Source: Phytopythium helicoides
Lineage: Eukaryota > Oomycota > Peronosporomycetes > Pythiales > Pythiaceae
NCBI GenBank assembly: GCA_024867545.1
Contig: JANFNE010000005.1
Coordinates: 558,001 to 622,000, forward strand
Length of the DNA: 64,000 nucleotides
Direction: 5' to 3'
Numbering within the stretch: position 1 is the first letter of the stretch; each line of letters starts with the position of its first letter. The translations under genes were made by a program, and so were the position numbers. Below are positions 42,857 to 54,283 of this stretch, in pieces. Under the pieces are notes generated by a model. It was not told the DNA's origin, searched no databases, and worked only from the letters and a program-made list of their open reading frames with translations.

Positions 42857-45245
42857 ATGCCTCCGGTCAACCCGTTCGCGACCTATTCAAGCGACGAGAA
42901 AGCAGCAGACGCAGTCACGTCCAGATCGAGGGACCTGCCGTCAACGCTAAGGCTGCGTCGGCGCGTGCCTTCCAAGCAAGCGCAGCAAATCGAGGCTCAT
43001 GATACTGAAGACGAACTAAGTATGTGCTCCTGATCCACTCGAGCGAATGAGCTCGCGCGGCATCTTGCTGCTGTTGGCGTCTGTCGCGACCTTCGTGGCG
43101 TTTACACTCTTTGTGGTCGCCGAGCTGACCCACCACGACGCATCGTTCCTGCTACCAGACAAGCTACGGGGTGAGATCCACTCGACTGCCCAGTGGGTGT
43201 TGCTGCTACTTGTGCCGATCACTTCGACAGCTGCGTGGTTTCCCGCATCCATTTCAACACAAAGTACAATCCAGCCGCCAGCCAGTCCGAAGAGCAAGTC
43301 GTCATCACTTTTGGCAGTCATTGCATGTCGATACCGACGCAACGGAACATTTGCCGTGTATCAAGGCATCGCATGGATACTATTTGCATGTTATGCTTCT
43401 CTCATGATCCATTGCTCGAGATCCAGCACCTCGTCGGTATCTTCTTCGTCGGCACTGCCGTTGTGTGTCTCCAGGAAATCGGTCAAATATTGCAGTCATC
43501 GCATTCATCTCGGAGGAGCTAATCATTTCATCGGTACTCGCACTCGAGCGTCGGAGAGATCGAAATCTCCGCAGCTCAAGGGATCGCTTCATCGTTCAGG
43601 TCAACAACTTCAACAACATGTTGGTTCTTCTTGGCGCCGTCGCACTGGCTGCTGCATCGGAGCACGCCCGCTATTCAATCGCGCCAAGGTCATCTGGTGG
43701 CTGCTCAATATGCTCTCGGCACAGGTGTCGGCTCTCTGCTCTTGTTTGTGACGGCTTTACTCAACACTTACGGTTTGGGTGGCCTTCTATCGACCAAGGA
43801 TGGGTGGAGTTTCTTTCAGCCGTTCAGGGGAGGTGACCGCTTCGTAGCTTTTCAAATCGTGTCATGGTCGCTTTTTGGTGGAGGACTTCTGCTGCAGCTG
43901 CTATACATCGTGTCGCTTGTGATGTTGAAACTGGAAGTGTTCATGGGCTCGATGCTGGCAGGCGGGTGGACTGTTTCTAGCTTCTGAGATTGCCACAATG
44001 ATGTCGCTGCTTGTGTTCCGAAAGGACGAAGACGTTGGCGTTTATACTGGACTTGAGAAGAAGATGAGAAGCATTAGCAACGAGTGTTTGAGTGTGCTGG
44101 TTGTCGGGACATTTGCAAACATGTACTTCATCCCGAACACACTTCTTCTCTTCTACTTCAAGGCGACGACCAGCCTGAGTTCACCCGACATTGTTATGTA
44201 TGTCCTCGCAGCCACAACAGTCGAGTTTTTCATAATAATTTCCCGCTCCATTGCTACCCACATGTACAACAAGGACTCAAACTACGGCCGGCAACAAGAA
44301 ATCGGCAAGTACGACGTCAAGTATGTGTTTCCGCGACGTGATCACCGGAGCTTTACCAGCGATTGCTGCCTACCGCCATTATATGGATGGTCTGAACGCA
44401 TTTGGCGCCGTTCTGGCTCTCGCTATTGCCATGTACGCCTACGAGTTCACATATTACGGTGAGCCTGGTCACTCTGGCAGACGCATGCGTCCAAGTTGGG
44501 TGACAGAGAAGTTTCCACTCATGGATCGCGTCAAGCAGTACTTCTCTGGCCGAATCCTGACCAGTGCGCCGCCCCTAGATCCGAACGGCCAGTACATCAT
44601 GGCCTTCCACCCTCACGGAATTGTGCCTTTGACGGTGACATGGCTCCAGTTCACAGACGCGTGGCGCCAACTCTTTCCAAAAGTCTATGCACATATTCTC
44701 ACTGCGAGTGTGGTTCATCAGCTTCCACTAGCTCGTGACGTTCTCCAATTTCTTGGGGGCCGCGAGGTTTCCCGTCAGTCATTCGTTCAAACGTTGGAAG
44801 AGAAGAGAGTGTAATGCTTGTGCCTGGTGGACAGGCCGAGATGCTCGAACAGCGGTCAGGCGTCAAGCAGATCCGCGTCATCACGCACCACAAGGGATTC
44901 ATCCGCCTCGCAATCGAGCACGGTGTGCCCCTCGTCCCCATCCTGAGCTTCCGCGAGGGCGAGCTCCTAAGCAACGTTCGGGCTTCGTCTCTCCAGCAGT
45001 GGTTTGTCAAGAAGCTGGGCTTCCCGTTCCCGTACTTCCCCTACGGCCGCTGGTTCCTCCCCGTCCCGCGACAGGAAGAAGTAGTCGTAGCTGTAGGCGC
45101 TCCACTAGCCGTCGAAAAGGTGGAGAATCCGAGCCAAGAGGTCGTGGACAAGGTGCACACCGAGTACTTCAGTCGCCTCGAGGCGCTATTCCACGAGCAC
45201 AAGAAGTCCGCGGGTTGCGAGGACTTTGAGCTCGTGCTCATCTAG
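42857..45245 (+). CDS. Polytopic membrane / DGAT2-type acyltransferase fusion, copy 3 (frame-disrupted)
   Basis: Starts MPPVNPFATYSSDEKAADA, matching the start of copy 4 (MLANPFAAADAD), which fixes the N terminus of both. Then MSSRGILLLLASVATFVAF, NTYGLGGLLSTKDGWSFFQP, YIMAFHPHGIVPLTVTWLQF and PGGQAEMLEQRSGVKQIR follow, ending CEDFELVLI. Single-base frame breaks lie near 43033, 43465, 43675, 43973, 44335 and 44803. All flanking sequence stays collinear with copies 1 and 4. As for copy 2, assembly indels or very recent decay are the alternatives. HPHG, PGG..E and the other acyltransferase motifs are intact. Confidence 0.62.
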
Positions 45246-45415
45246 TTTAGGGAGTAGGATCATAAAATCGTCTAGCCAAGGATCATCAACCTGAATGAAC
45301 ATGTATCTCCATGTGTGTCAACCATGTTGAAGTGGGCGTCCGTCGTCACTGGCCTGAATGAATGCCTGCCCTCCCTCCTCCCTCGTGATGACGCCACTCA
45401 AGATATCATCGGGCC

Positions 45416-47118
45416 ATGAACGACGGGGGCAAGGCCGCGGCAGCGCTGTGGGACCAGGTGCAGGGCGCCTGTGAACCCGAGCGCCTCCGCCAGGCGCTGC
45501 AGAGCTGCGCGGACCGCTCCGTGGCGCTGGACGGCTGGACGCCGCTGCACTACGCGGCCGAGAGCCGCGCGGCGGCCAACGACAGCCGAGCGGCGGCGCT
45601 GTCGCTGCTGCTGCGCGCGGGCTTCGCAGTGGACGCGGTGGACGAGGTGGGCGCTGGGATTGCAGAGCTGCTGGGGAGCTGCGGGCGCTGACGGGGGGAC
45701 TGAGGGACGCCAGAACGGCTGGAGCGCGCTGCACTTGCTGAGCAAGAACCGCGCGGAGGACGGCGGAGACCTGAGCGCCAGCCTGCAGGCGCTGGCGGAT
45801 GGCAAGGCGGACGTGAACCGCAGGACGCTGGTGCGGTTGCGTGAGGGCTGAGGGGGTGGCGAGCCGGTGCTCACGGCTCGAGGGCTGCAGGACGGGAAGA
45901 AGACGCCGCTGCACTTGCTGTGCGAGAACGAGGCGGTCTCCGAGGCGGCCATCAATGTGCTGCTCAAGCACAAGGCGGACGCGAACGCTGTCGACGACGT
46001 GCGAGACTGCTTGCTGGCTTGGAATGAGGTGGTGTGGATGAATTGACGACGGACGCTGCAGGACGGCAACACGCCGCTGCACTACCTCGCGGAGAACGCG
46101 GCGTGTAAGGAAGGGATGGTCAAGGCACTTCTGGCAGCCAATGCCAACCCCAACACGCAGAACCAGGTTGGTGAAGCGATCGAATGCAAGTGCTCTAAAT
46201 TATAGCGAAGCACTCACTCGTCTGGCTTGGTGCAGTTCCAGTCGAGTGCTGCGCACTACCTGTTCCAGAACAGCGCCGTGTCGATCGGAATGATCCGCGC
46301 GTTGTTGGATCACAAGGCGGACCTGAATATCAAGAACAATGTGAGGCGCCTCACAAAGCACGCTTTTCAACAACCACCTTAGACTGATGCACGACACTCT
46401 TGGGCAGATTGGGAACACGCCGCTGCACTACCTGTGCGAGAATGACGCGGTAACGCTCGCCATGCTTGAGGCCATCATGAACTCCAAGCGTGCAAACGCG
46501 ACAATCGCCAACTCGGTTCGCTCGGTTCAACATGCTCTTGCTTGCGACGCCCAACTAACATTTGTCATCTGTACAGCTAGGAAAGCTCGCGATTGATTAC
46601 TTACCGACTGGTGCAGCCAAGCAGGATTGCTACACGTTTCTGCAGAAGTTTGCCGCTCCGAAGCTGGCATCTAGCGCGTCATCTCGTGAGACATCAGTGG
46701 TTGGCGGCGAAGATCCAAGTGAGCTTCCACCAAAACTCTCTACCGCCATGACCAAGTGGAATGCGTCGCTCCCTCCTTTCGACGCTGCATTCTACACAGC
46801 AATCTCGTGCGAGGCAGCGTTTTCCGACACGTACGAACCCTACAGGACGTCTCCGTTCAGCTTTGCGAGGCTCCGGATAATTCTACTCTCTTCAAGACCT
46901 GGGAAGCAAGCCTGGCGAAATGGCGTGGATGCGTTGTGCTCGCTTATGCAGCGCTCGTTCCGCCTAGCAGCTGGCCCCAGTATGCTGAGCAGTACGCTCG
47001 TGCAGTGCCCTCCGACTTGAACAAGCTCCTGGGCAAGATTGAAGCGGTGTGGGGTCAATATCCGGAAGCTACTCAGCGTCGCGAGCGATTCCAATCGCTC
47101 GGACCGCTTTTCAAGTAG
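45416..47118 (+). CDS. Ankyrin-repeat protein with roughly one repeat per exon
   Basis: Starts MNDGGKAAAALWDQVQGACE. Successive short exons each carry one ankyrin unit: LDGWTPLHYAAESRAAANDS, NGWSALHLLSKNRAEDGGDL, DGKKTPLHLLCENEAVSEAA, DGNTPLHYLAENAACKEGMV, SSAHYLFQNSAVSIGMIRAL and IGNTPLHYLCENDAVTLAML. They are separated by introns of about 50-90 bases containing stops. The last exon is a non-ankyrin helical tail ending RERFQSLGPLFK, with one frame change near 46855. It sits inside the DGAT2-like array, between copies 3 and 4. No enzymatic domain; the partner is unknown. Confidence 0.65.
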
Positions 47119-47201
47119 CAGCTGAGCAAGCAGCTTGGAATGGTAAGCGTTTGGCTATCATTTCTTACATGTAAATATACTGTGGCTTGCACGTTGCTCG
47201 T

Positions 47202-49553
47202 CTAAATGAGCACGAGTTTGACGTCCTCACACTTCGCAGCCTTCTTGTGCTCGTGAAAGAGAGCCTCAACGCGGCTGTAATACTCGGCATGGACCTTGTC
47301 GACCACTTCTTGCGTTGGGTTCTCAACTTTCTCAACAGCAAGTGGCGAGCCAACGGCCACGGTGACATCAGTCTTCCGTGGGACTGGCAGCAGTCCGCGT
47401 CCATACGGGATGTATGGGAACGGAAAACCCAGTTTCTTCACGAACCATTGCTGCATCGCAGGTGCACGAACATTGTCCATGATCTCGCTTTCATGGAAAC
47501 TCAGCAAAGGAACAAGGGACACGCCGTGTTCGATCGCAAGGCGAATGAAACCCTTGTGGTGCGTGTAGACACGAATCTCCTTGACGCCAGATTGCTGCTG
47601 GAGCATCTCTGCTTGGCCGCCAGGAACGAGCATCACGCTCTCCTTCTCCTGGAGAGTTGCAACAAACGCTTGACGTGTAACTTCGCGACCACCAAAGAAC
47701 TGGAGAACATCACGGGCAAGCGGAATCTGATGCAACACGCTTGCCGTCAGAATATGCGCGTAAACGTTGGGGAAGAGTTGGCGCCATGCATCCGTGAACT
47801 GGAGCCACATAACGGACAGAGGCATGATGCCATGCGGATGGAAAGCCATGATGTACTGGCCATTCGGGTCAAGCGGCGGGCCACTGGTGAGGATTTGGCC
47901 AGAGAAGTACTGCTTGACACGATCAATGAGCACCGACTTTCCGGTAACCCAATCCGGGCGCATGCGGGAGCCAGATTGCTGAGGATTGCCGCGGTACGTG
48001 AACTCGTAGATGTAAGTCGCTGCCGTGAGAACTAATACCGAGTAGAATGGCTCCAAGTCGTTCACGTAGTGGTGGTAAGTGAAGATGGCCGGTGTGATTC
48101 CCGTGATAACTCGGGGAAGCACGTACTTGACATGGTACTTGTTGATCCCCGTGCGCTCACCGTAGCGGGAGTCCTTGTTGTACAAATGGGTCGCGATGGA
48201 TCGCGAGATGACCATAAAGAATTCGATGAGAAAAGCTGTGAGGGCGTAAAAGGCCACTCCAAAAAGGCTCAAGTTGGTCGTGAGTGCAAAGTAGACAAAC
48301 ATAAGAGCGTTCGGGATGTACTGGATGTTGGCGAGTCCACCAGCCACAAGCACACCGAGGCATTCGTCTGCAAAGTTGTGGATCCGCTGTTCGAAGCTTC
48401 CGCGTGGCCGGTTGGCGTCCGACTTGCGGAAAACAAGCAGCGACATCATCATGACGACCTCTGACGTCGCAAATAGAGCTCCAGCTGCTACCATTGCCCC
48501 AACGAACAACTCCAGCTCAACCACGACGAGCGAGACGAGGTACAATCCTTGGATGAGAAGACCCGCCCCAAAGCAAGTCCACGAAACGATCTGGAAGGTC
48601 ACAAAGCGAGCGCCGCCCGTAAAGGGCTGGTAGAAGCGCCAGCCATCCTTGGTCGAGAGTACACCGCCGAGACCGTACGTGTTGAGCAGAGCAGTGACGA
48701 ACAGCATCAGGGACCCAACTCCAGCGTTGAGAGGGTAAGCAGACGGCTTATGGTCCAACTGGCGAGCAAACTCGGAAGACGCAGCCAGCGCCACGGCACC
48801 AACCAGTAGCAGCATGTTGTTGAAGTTGTTGAGCTGCACGACGAAGCGGTCGCGAGGCCCACGGAGGTTGCGGTCGCGGCGACGCTCGAGCGTGAGCACG
48901 GACGAGATCACTAGCTCCTCGGCGATGAAGGCGAGCACCGCGAGCGAAGACCGGCCCCCAGGGACGCAGAACCACAGGGAGGCCGACTCCGCAGCCGCTT
49001 CTGAGGACGACGGCTCCGTAACCGCGCAGGTGGCCAGTTGCAGCAGTACGACGCCGTAGAGCGTCCATGCGACGCCCTGGTAGACCGCGAACATGCGGTT
49101 GCGGCGGAAGCTGCGCGCGACCATGGCGGCGATCGACTTGGATCCGCTGGGGCTGACGGGCGACCGGATGCGCAGCTGGCCACCCGCGGACGCCACCGAC
49201 ACGGGCAGCCACGCGGCCGTGGCCGTGGCCGGCGCGGCCACCACAAGGACCCACAGCGCGGACGAGTGGACGTCGCGCGCCACGTCGGGCCGCAGCAGCC
49301 CCGGGGCCACGAGCGGCGCCAGCTCGGCCAGCGCCAGCAGCGCGAACGCCGCGAAGGACGCGACGGACGCCAGCAGCAGCAGCGCGCCGCGCGCGCTCAT
49401 GCGATCGAGCGGCCGCGCGGCCGGGCTCTCTCCGTCCGAGTCGTCCGCGCGGTCGGCCGCAGTGTGGACGCGCACGGGGGCCGCGCGGCGCCGCAGCCCC
49501 AGCGCGGACGGCGGCGGGTCCGCGTCCGCGGCCGCGAACGGGTTGGCGAGCAT
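47202..49553 (-). CDS. Polytopic membrane / DGAT2-type acyltransferase fusion, copy 4
   Basis: Intact, single exon, about 783 residues, inverted relative to copies 1-3. The start MLANPFAAADADPPP is chosen because it matches the start of copy 3; an upstream in-frame ATG at 49649 exists. The N-terminal module has MSARGALLLLASVASFAAF, NNFNNMLLLVGAVALAA and NTYGLGGVLSTKDGWRFYQP. The acyltransferase part has YIMAFHPHGIMPLSVMWLQF, VMLVPGGQAEMLQQQSG, HHKGFIRLAIEHG and IPYGRGLLPVPRKTDV, ending CEDVKLVLI. It is more diverged from copies 1-3 in the C-terminal third than they are from one another, consistent with being outside their conversion group. Confidence 0.82.
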   Translation of the reverse strand: MLANPFAAADADPPPSALGLRRRAAPVRVHTAADRADDSDGESPAARPLDRMSARGALLLLASVASFAAFALLALAELAPLVAPGLLRPDVARDVHSSALWVLVVAAPATATAAWLPVSVASAGGQLRIRSPVSPSGSKSIAAMVARSFRRNRMFAVYQGVAWTLYGVVLLQLATCAVTEPSSSEAAAESASLWFCVPGGRSSLAVLAFIAEELVISSVLTLERRRDRNLRGPRDRFVVQLNNFNNMLLLVGAVALAASSEFARQLDHKPSAYPLNAGVGSLMLFVTALLNTYGLGGVLSTKDGWRFYQPFTGGARFVTFQIVSWTCFGAGLLIQGLYLVSLVVVELELFVGAMVAAGALFATSEVVMMMSLLVFRKSDANRPRGSFEQRIHNFADECLGVLVAGGLANIQYIPNALMFVYFALTTNLSLFGVAFYALTAFLIEFFMVISRSIATHLYNKDSRYGERTGINKYHVKYVLPRVITGITPAIFTYHHYVNDLEPFYSVLVLTAATYIYEFTYRGNPQQSGSRMRPDWVTGKSVLIDRVKQYFSGQILTSGPPLDPNGQYIMAFHPHGIMPLSVMWLQFTDAWRQLFPNVYAHILTASVLHQIPLARDVLQFFGGREVTRQAFVATLQEKESVMLVPGGQAEMLQQQSGVKEIRVYTHHKGFIRLAIEHGVSLVPLLSFHESEIMDNVRAPAMQQWFVKKLGFPFPYIPYGRGLLPVPRKTDVTVAVGSPLAVEKVENPTQEVVDKVHAEYYSRVEALFHEHKKAAKCEDVKLVLI

Positions 49554-50065
49554 GCGGACGGTCGGAGGGACGGCCGGTAGTTTACGGGACGTGTGGACGG
49601 CCGAGGAGCGTGCGGCCGCCGGGGTGAAAGCAGGAGTGGTCGCGGCCACAGCCAGCGGCGCACGCCCTATTTTCGGCGAGGAGTGGGCGGCTGGCGTTGG
49701 ACCGGAGCGTAATCGTCCGCGGCCGGGCGGTGGGCAATGATCGCGGCGACGCTTGGCCCCTTCTTTCGCGCACCTCGCGGGGAACCGTGCGAGAGATTAC
49801 GAAGTTGATGCGGCCGGGATGAGGTGGCCGTCCGCCGGTCGGTAAACTACCGGACGAGCGAGGTTTGCGTTCGGTTCGTCCGTTCAGTGCACGATACGCA
49901 CTTTGCCCTCATCCTCTAGTCGCCGTAATCGTGAGGTGGCCATGTTGAAGCTCCTCCCATCTCCTTCAATGGCGAGAGATACGCAACAACTGCTCATCAA
50001 TGCACATCAGTCCTTCACACTTTGCTTGCTACATCCACTACACCTGCCACTTGTCCGTGACGGGA
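49554..50065. other. Intergenic upstream of DGAT2-like copy 4
   Basis: About 510 bases. The first 200 are very GC-rich, then mixed. It probably holds the copy 4 promoter/5' UTR and the 3' UTR of the next minus-strand gene. No other feature seen. Confidence 0.4.
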
Positions 50066-53000
50066 TCACTTGAGCAGCGCGGGGGTCGGCGCGCTGCTGG
50101 CGAGCGCGAGGCCGTGCAGCTCGCTGTGGTCCAGAGGCTGCCCGTCGGCACTCGTCACCGGCAGGTTCTGCGCAAGTAAGAAGCGCTGCAACCCCTGCGT
50201 CGACATGAGCGAGCACATGACGTCGAGTCGCTTGTCCGCGTCCACGTTGGTAGCAGCTCTGGCTTTCGCGTCGAGCGCAGGCTTCTTCTCCTCTTCCTCG
50301 GCGGCGGTGGAGGATATTTCGTCTCCACCGGTGAAACCGAACGCCTCACCAACGATCCCGTTCCCTGCGGTCAAGTCGGCAAGACCTTCATGCATGGCTG
50401 CGATCGTCTTGCGTGCCGACGCGCGGACGTCGGGATCGTCCGACTCGAGCTGGTCACGCAGCTGGAATGCGTCGTCGGCTGTCAAGTGCCCAGCGTTCAC
50501 GAGATATTCCATTTGAGCCTTGAGTACCACTGGACTCTCTTGATCAGGCTCCTTCGGCCCAACATCACTCGTGTCGGGAAGTGCAGGCGGTTCCTTGCCC
50601 ATCAGTTTGAGCGTTGACCGAACGCCAGGGTACATGGACGCCGTGACAAGCGATGCGGCTCCCACCACCTCCATACTAGACTGCACTGGCTGCTCGAGCG
50701 TCGTCTTGCCGTACGAGAAATAGTTCATATAGCTCGTCCACCAAGTTTCTCCCGACACGGGTTCAGACAGCTTGGCAGCCTCTTCGTGCTCCATTTTTCG
50801 AAGTGACTGCGCAGCTTCCGTGCTCACCCACTCCCAAAACATGCTCCAGGTCACAGGTCCTTCAAACGCGTCGTCCTGGATGACCGCTAGCGTTCGCTCG
50901 TAACCTTTCTCTGACACAGACCCTGACGCCTCGAAAAGCTTTGTCATGATCCGGATGCAGTCCTCCTTCGAGATCTCACCCTTTGCGTTTGGATCATACT
51001 CGTCGAACATGAGGCGAGCACCGAGCTCCAAGCGGTCAATATGTTCTTTCGCGTGCTGCTGACTCGTAAAGTAGGATGCCGTGGATGCTGTATATGCCTT
51101 CGAACCGGCAAAGAACCCGAGCATACCACCAACGACAGCTGCACTGGTGGCCGCGACAATCCCGACGGGACCGCCTGCGATACCTGCAGTCGACCACATC
51201 CCAAGCGCTGACGCCACGCTGTAAGCGCCGATGCCAGCACCCGCGGCAGCTGCTGTCCGACTCACAATCACTTCACCCGTCTTTAGGCGAAACTCTTGCA
51301 TCATAAGCTGCTCGCTCGTTGTCGAGAGTACACCAAGAGACTTGCGATCGGCATATTTCTTGCGGTAGTCGTAATACTCTTTGCCAATATCAACAAGGAT
51401 CGAGGCGATCGTGAGAGGTGCTGCAACTGCACCTCCTAATGCCGATGTAGTGCGAGCCATGCCGTTTGCGAGCGCGACGCCACCAGCCGCACGAATGCCA
51501 CTGTCAAGAGCTCCATCAGCCCCGGCAGCAACGATGCTCTTGACAGCACCACTGGCGTTTTGGTCCTCAAGCTGATATCGATTGATCACCCTTGTTGCAA
51601 GCTCCAACCGCTTAGTTTCCACTGCGTCACTGGCTGCTGCTCGGGCCAGCGAGGCACCGCGACTGATAGTAGACTTCTGAATATAGCCGGTCATGAAGAC
51701 TGGCGAGCCAAAGCTGATAACGGCGGATGTCTCGCTGTCTCGCCAATCAAGGAGCGTACCGATTCCAAAGGGTGTGTTGAGGAGCGAGCCCACCGGATAG
51801 AAAACTTCCGCATCCGAAACAGTCGCCTTTGTCTCGGTTTGTGATGGTTCAAGGTCAAAGTGGGCATTCACTTCATCCAAGAGGTCGACGCAATCGAAAA
51901 ACTCCTCCTCCGCAAGGGCTTCCATTGCGGCATTGTCAAAATCAGCCACACAGTCGAAAAACTCGTCGACAAGCTCATTTTCTTCTTCAATTTCTCGCTG
52001 ACGTTTTTCAATAATCGCTTGTTCGGCGCCTCTGATCATGAGCTCACGTGTGTTCACGTGTTCCGCAGATGACTCGGAGCTTGTGGTAGCAGCAGCTGCA
52101 ATCTGCTTCTGGCGAGCAGCAGCCTGTTGCAACATGAGCTGTGTGTGATCACTTGCTTGCTGCGTCTGACGATGATCCTCAAGCAGCAAAAGCAAGCACT
52201 CTGCAGGCATCTCCTTCACGACCGATGCTTGGTGTTTCTTTCGTGCGTTTTCAGAGATCTGAGACCAAGCGCTCACGATCAAAGCAACGCTGGCACCAAC
52301 TGCGACTGCACCGCCAACAACCGACATTGTTCGCAACCCTGCGCGTGCACCCGAAGAAGCGGTTTGCGCTGGAGCGGCCACATCACCAGCCATCACTTCG
52401 TCTGGCTGCAAATACAGGATCTGTTCATGCTCGTCGACACCAATCCCAACAGTCCTTGAAACGCGAATGCGATCTGGCATAAAAATGTTGTCGTGGTTGT
52501 TTACAACGAGCCCACTGCGAGTCGAAGCGCCATTGTGCTGTAGTGGATGACCAACAACCGTAGAGCTTGAGGTCGAAAACCGCGACGTAACCTTCGAGAC
52601 AGCACCAGACAAGTTATCAATCACGTCTCGGAACGTTGCAATAGCTTCATCCAAGGTCATGCCGTTAACTGTGCCTTGGTGAACAAACTCTTCTCTGATA
52701 CTAGGGGCCTTGTTCAGGTGCACATCATAAGCCTTGCGTGCAGATTCATCAGACAGAACCTCATACGCCTCGGCAAGCAGCTTGAAGATTTCCTCTGCTG
52801 TTGCCTGCTCTTGAGGATTTGTAGACGAGTTGGCCCATCGATCGGGGTGCCACTTCAGCGCAAGAGCCTTGTAAGCACTGCGAATTTGCTTCTTGGTTGC
52901 ATTGCGAGGTACTCCCAGTCGCTCGTAGTAGTCCATTGTTGCATTGATCTGAATCGAGGTAGAACGACGCGCTACTGCGTCGACGTAAGCACTCATCAGA

Positions 53001-54283
53001 TGCTGAAGGATGGTGTTTCCAGTTAGTGAGGTAGTTGCGTCATCGCTGCGCGCCAACTCCTTCGTGATTGATGAACTGTCCGAATAAATCTGGTACTCGC
53101 TGCCGTTCTTGGTCAGAAAGATATATGTGCCGACTGGGGAGTACTGGTAGTCAATATCCTTTACCACATCCATGTCACGGAACTTCCGAAACGTGCTCTG
53201 CAGGATATTCAGTGACATCGTTAGATAGGCAGAAGCAGCGGTCGGGACTGCACCCGCCTGACTTGCTGTCGCCAGATTCACAAATCGTTGCTGCATATGC
53301 AATGGCAGCATCTTCAGTAGCGCTGTTGTTGCTCGGCTGATAGTGACAACACGCTCGGTTGTCTTCGCTAGCATCGATGCGGACTGGGCGACGTTTAGAA
53401 TGCTCGGGATGCAGTCGAACTCGTTCACAAAGTTGATCATTCGTGGCACAAGACCCAGCGGCTCCAAAAAAGCGCTTAGGCGAGACGACCCCACATACGG
53501 CGCACCGAAGCCCACGGCCATTACTTGTGGTAGCCCGGTTGCGATTTGCTGTCGCTCGTCATCGCTGCAGGCATCAATGAACTCACTCAAACTCTTGAAC
53601 TGCGCTCGCGTTCTCCCCACCGCAGTGCTCTCCTCGTCATGGTGCGCGTCCCTCTTTCGCTCGTCAAAATCCAATTGCTCCAGGAACAGCCTCGTCTTGG
53701 TCGGCAGTCGCTGGAATGCAAGCTCGCACATCGCGAGTTGCGCGATGCTGCCAGCCATCGAGTGTCCACACAAGATGAGCACCTTCTTGAGCTGCAGCGC
53801 GCGGCGGTAGAGCGGCTGTAGCTCCAGGCGCTGCGTCTTCTTCCAGAACGGCGCGTGTACGCGCGCTCCTCCGAACCTGTGCACGAACGGCTGGGAGAGC
53901 GGCACGGCCGAGCCCACGACTGTCTCCACGATGTCGCTGGCCTTGGTCGCACGCACCGCGCAGACGACGGCCAGCTCCGTCTCCATGAGCACGAAGTCGC
54001 GCGCGAACTCCAGCACCGGGAAGCGCAGGTTGTGCGGCAGCGGCGACTTGCGCACGTGCGCCTCCAGCTCGCGCGCGGCTCGCTCCGCTCCGTCCGCGCT
54101 CTCGGCGTCGCCCTTGGTGGCGCCCAGCGCCGCGCACAGCACGGCCGCGCTCAGCAGCTCCGTCTCGCTAGTCGCCACGCGCAGCTGGGCGCTGCCGCCG
54201 GCCCACCACCACGCGGGCTGCGGCTCGTGGGCCTCGCGCGCGGCGGCGGCGCGCGGCGCTCGCACGGCGGTCGAGAGCTCCAT
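50066..54283 (-). CDS. Class 3 lipase / J-domain / EF-hand fusion protein
   Basis: Intronless protein of about 1,405 residues from [14 protein letters not shown] prefer this start to an in-frame ATG at 54403 because it leaves room for a promoter before the divergent TM9SF gene. Lipase region: nucleophile elbow [17 protein letters not shown] (Ser about 175), [17 protein letters not shown], candidate Asp in [13 protein letters not shown] (about 290) and candidate His in [12 protein letters not shown] (about 428). J domain: [20 protein letters not shown] ... ALKWHPDRW with HPD at about 479-481. A helical segment (STTVVGH onward) and Gly/Ala-rich hydrophobic stretches ([20 protein letters not shown]) follow, then an EF-hand-like loop [12 protein letters not shown] at about 1,098. 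A membrane-associated lipase recruiting Hsp70 is an inference. I know of no named family with this order. Confidence 0.75.
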   Translation of the reverse strand: MELSTAVRAPRAAAAREAHEPQPAWWWAGGSAQLRVATSETELLSAAVLCAALGATKGDAESADGAERAARELEAHVRKSPLPHNLRFPVLEFARDFVLMETELAVVCAVRATKASDIVETVVGSAVPLSQPFVHRFGGARVHAPFWKKTQRLELQPLYRRALQLKKVLILCGHSMAGSIAQLAMCELAFQRLPTKTRLFLEQLDFDERKRDAHHDEESTAVGRTRAQFKSLSEFIDACSDDERQQIATGLPQVMAVGFGAPYVGSSRLSAFLEPLGLVPRMINFVNEFDCIPSILNVAQSASMLAKTTERVVTISRATTALLKMLPLHMQQRFVNLATASQAGAVPTAASAYLTMSLNILQSTFRKFRDMDVVKDIDYQYSPVGTYIFLTKNGSEYQIYSDSSSITKELARSDDATTSLTGNTILQHLMSAYVDAVARRSTSIQINATMDYYERLGVPRNATKKQIRSAYKALALKWHPDRWANSSTNPQEQATAEEIFKLLAEAYEVLSDESARKAYDVHLNKAPSIREEFVHQGTVNGMTLDEAIATFRDVIDNLSGAVSKVTSRFSTSSSTVVGHPLQHNGASTRSGLVVNNHDNIFMPDRIRVSRTVGIGVDEHEQILYLQPDEVMAGDVAAPAQTASSGARAGLRTMSVVGGAVAVGASVALIVSAWSQISENARKKHQASVVKEMPAECLLLLLEDHRQTQQASDHTQLMLQQAAARQKQIAAAATTSSESSAEHVNTRELMIRGAEQAIIEKRQREIEEENELVDEFFDCVADFDNAAMEALAEEEFFDCVDLLDEVNAHFDLEPSQTETKATVSDAEVFYPVGSLLNTPFGIGTLLDWRDSETSAVISFGSPVFMTGYIQKSTISRGASLARAAASDAVETKRLELATRVINRYQLEDQNASGAVKSIVAAGADGALDSGIRAAGGVALANGMARTTSALGGAVAAPLTIASILVDIGKEYYDYRKKYADRKSLGVLSTTSEQLMMQEFRLKTGEVIVSRTAAAAGAGIGAYSVASALGMWSTAGIAGGPVGIVAATSAAVVGGMLGFFAGSKAYTASTASYFTSQQHAKEHIDRLELGARLMFDEYDPNAKGEISKEDCIRIMTKLFEASGSVSEKGYERTLAVIQDDAFEGPVTWSMFWEWVSTEAAQSLRKMEHEEAAKLSEPVSGETWWTSYMNYFSYGKTTLEQPVQSSMEVVGAASLVTASMYPGVRSTLKLMGKEPPALPDTSDVGPKEPDQESPVVLKAQMEYLVNAGHLTADDAFQLRDQLESDDPDVRASARKTIAAMHEGLADLTAGNGIVGEAFGFTGGDEISSTAAEEEEKKPALDAKARAATNVDADKRLDVMCSLMSTQGLQRFLLAQNLPVTSADGQPLDHSELHGLALASSAPTPALLK

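Noticed and set aside
45318..46082. 254- and 224-codon minus-strand frames
   Set aside because: Antisense to the ankyrin exons, which show clear TPLH repeats on the plus strand.
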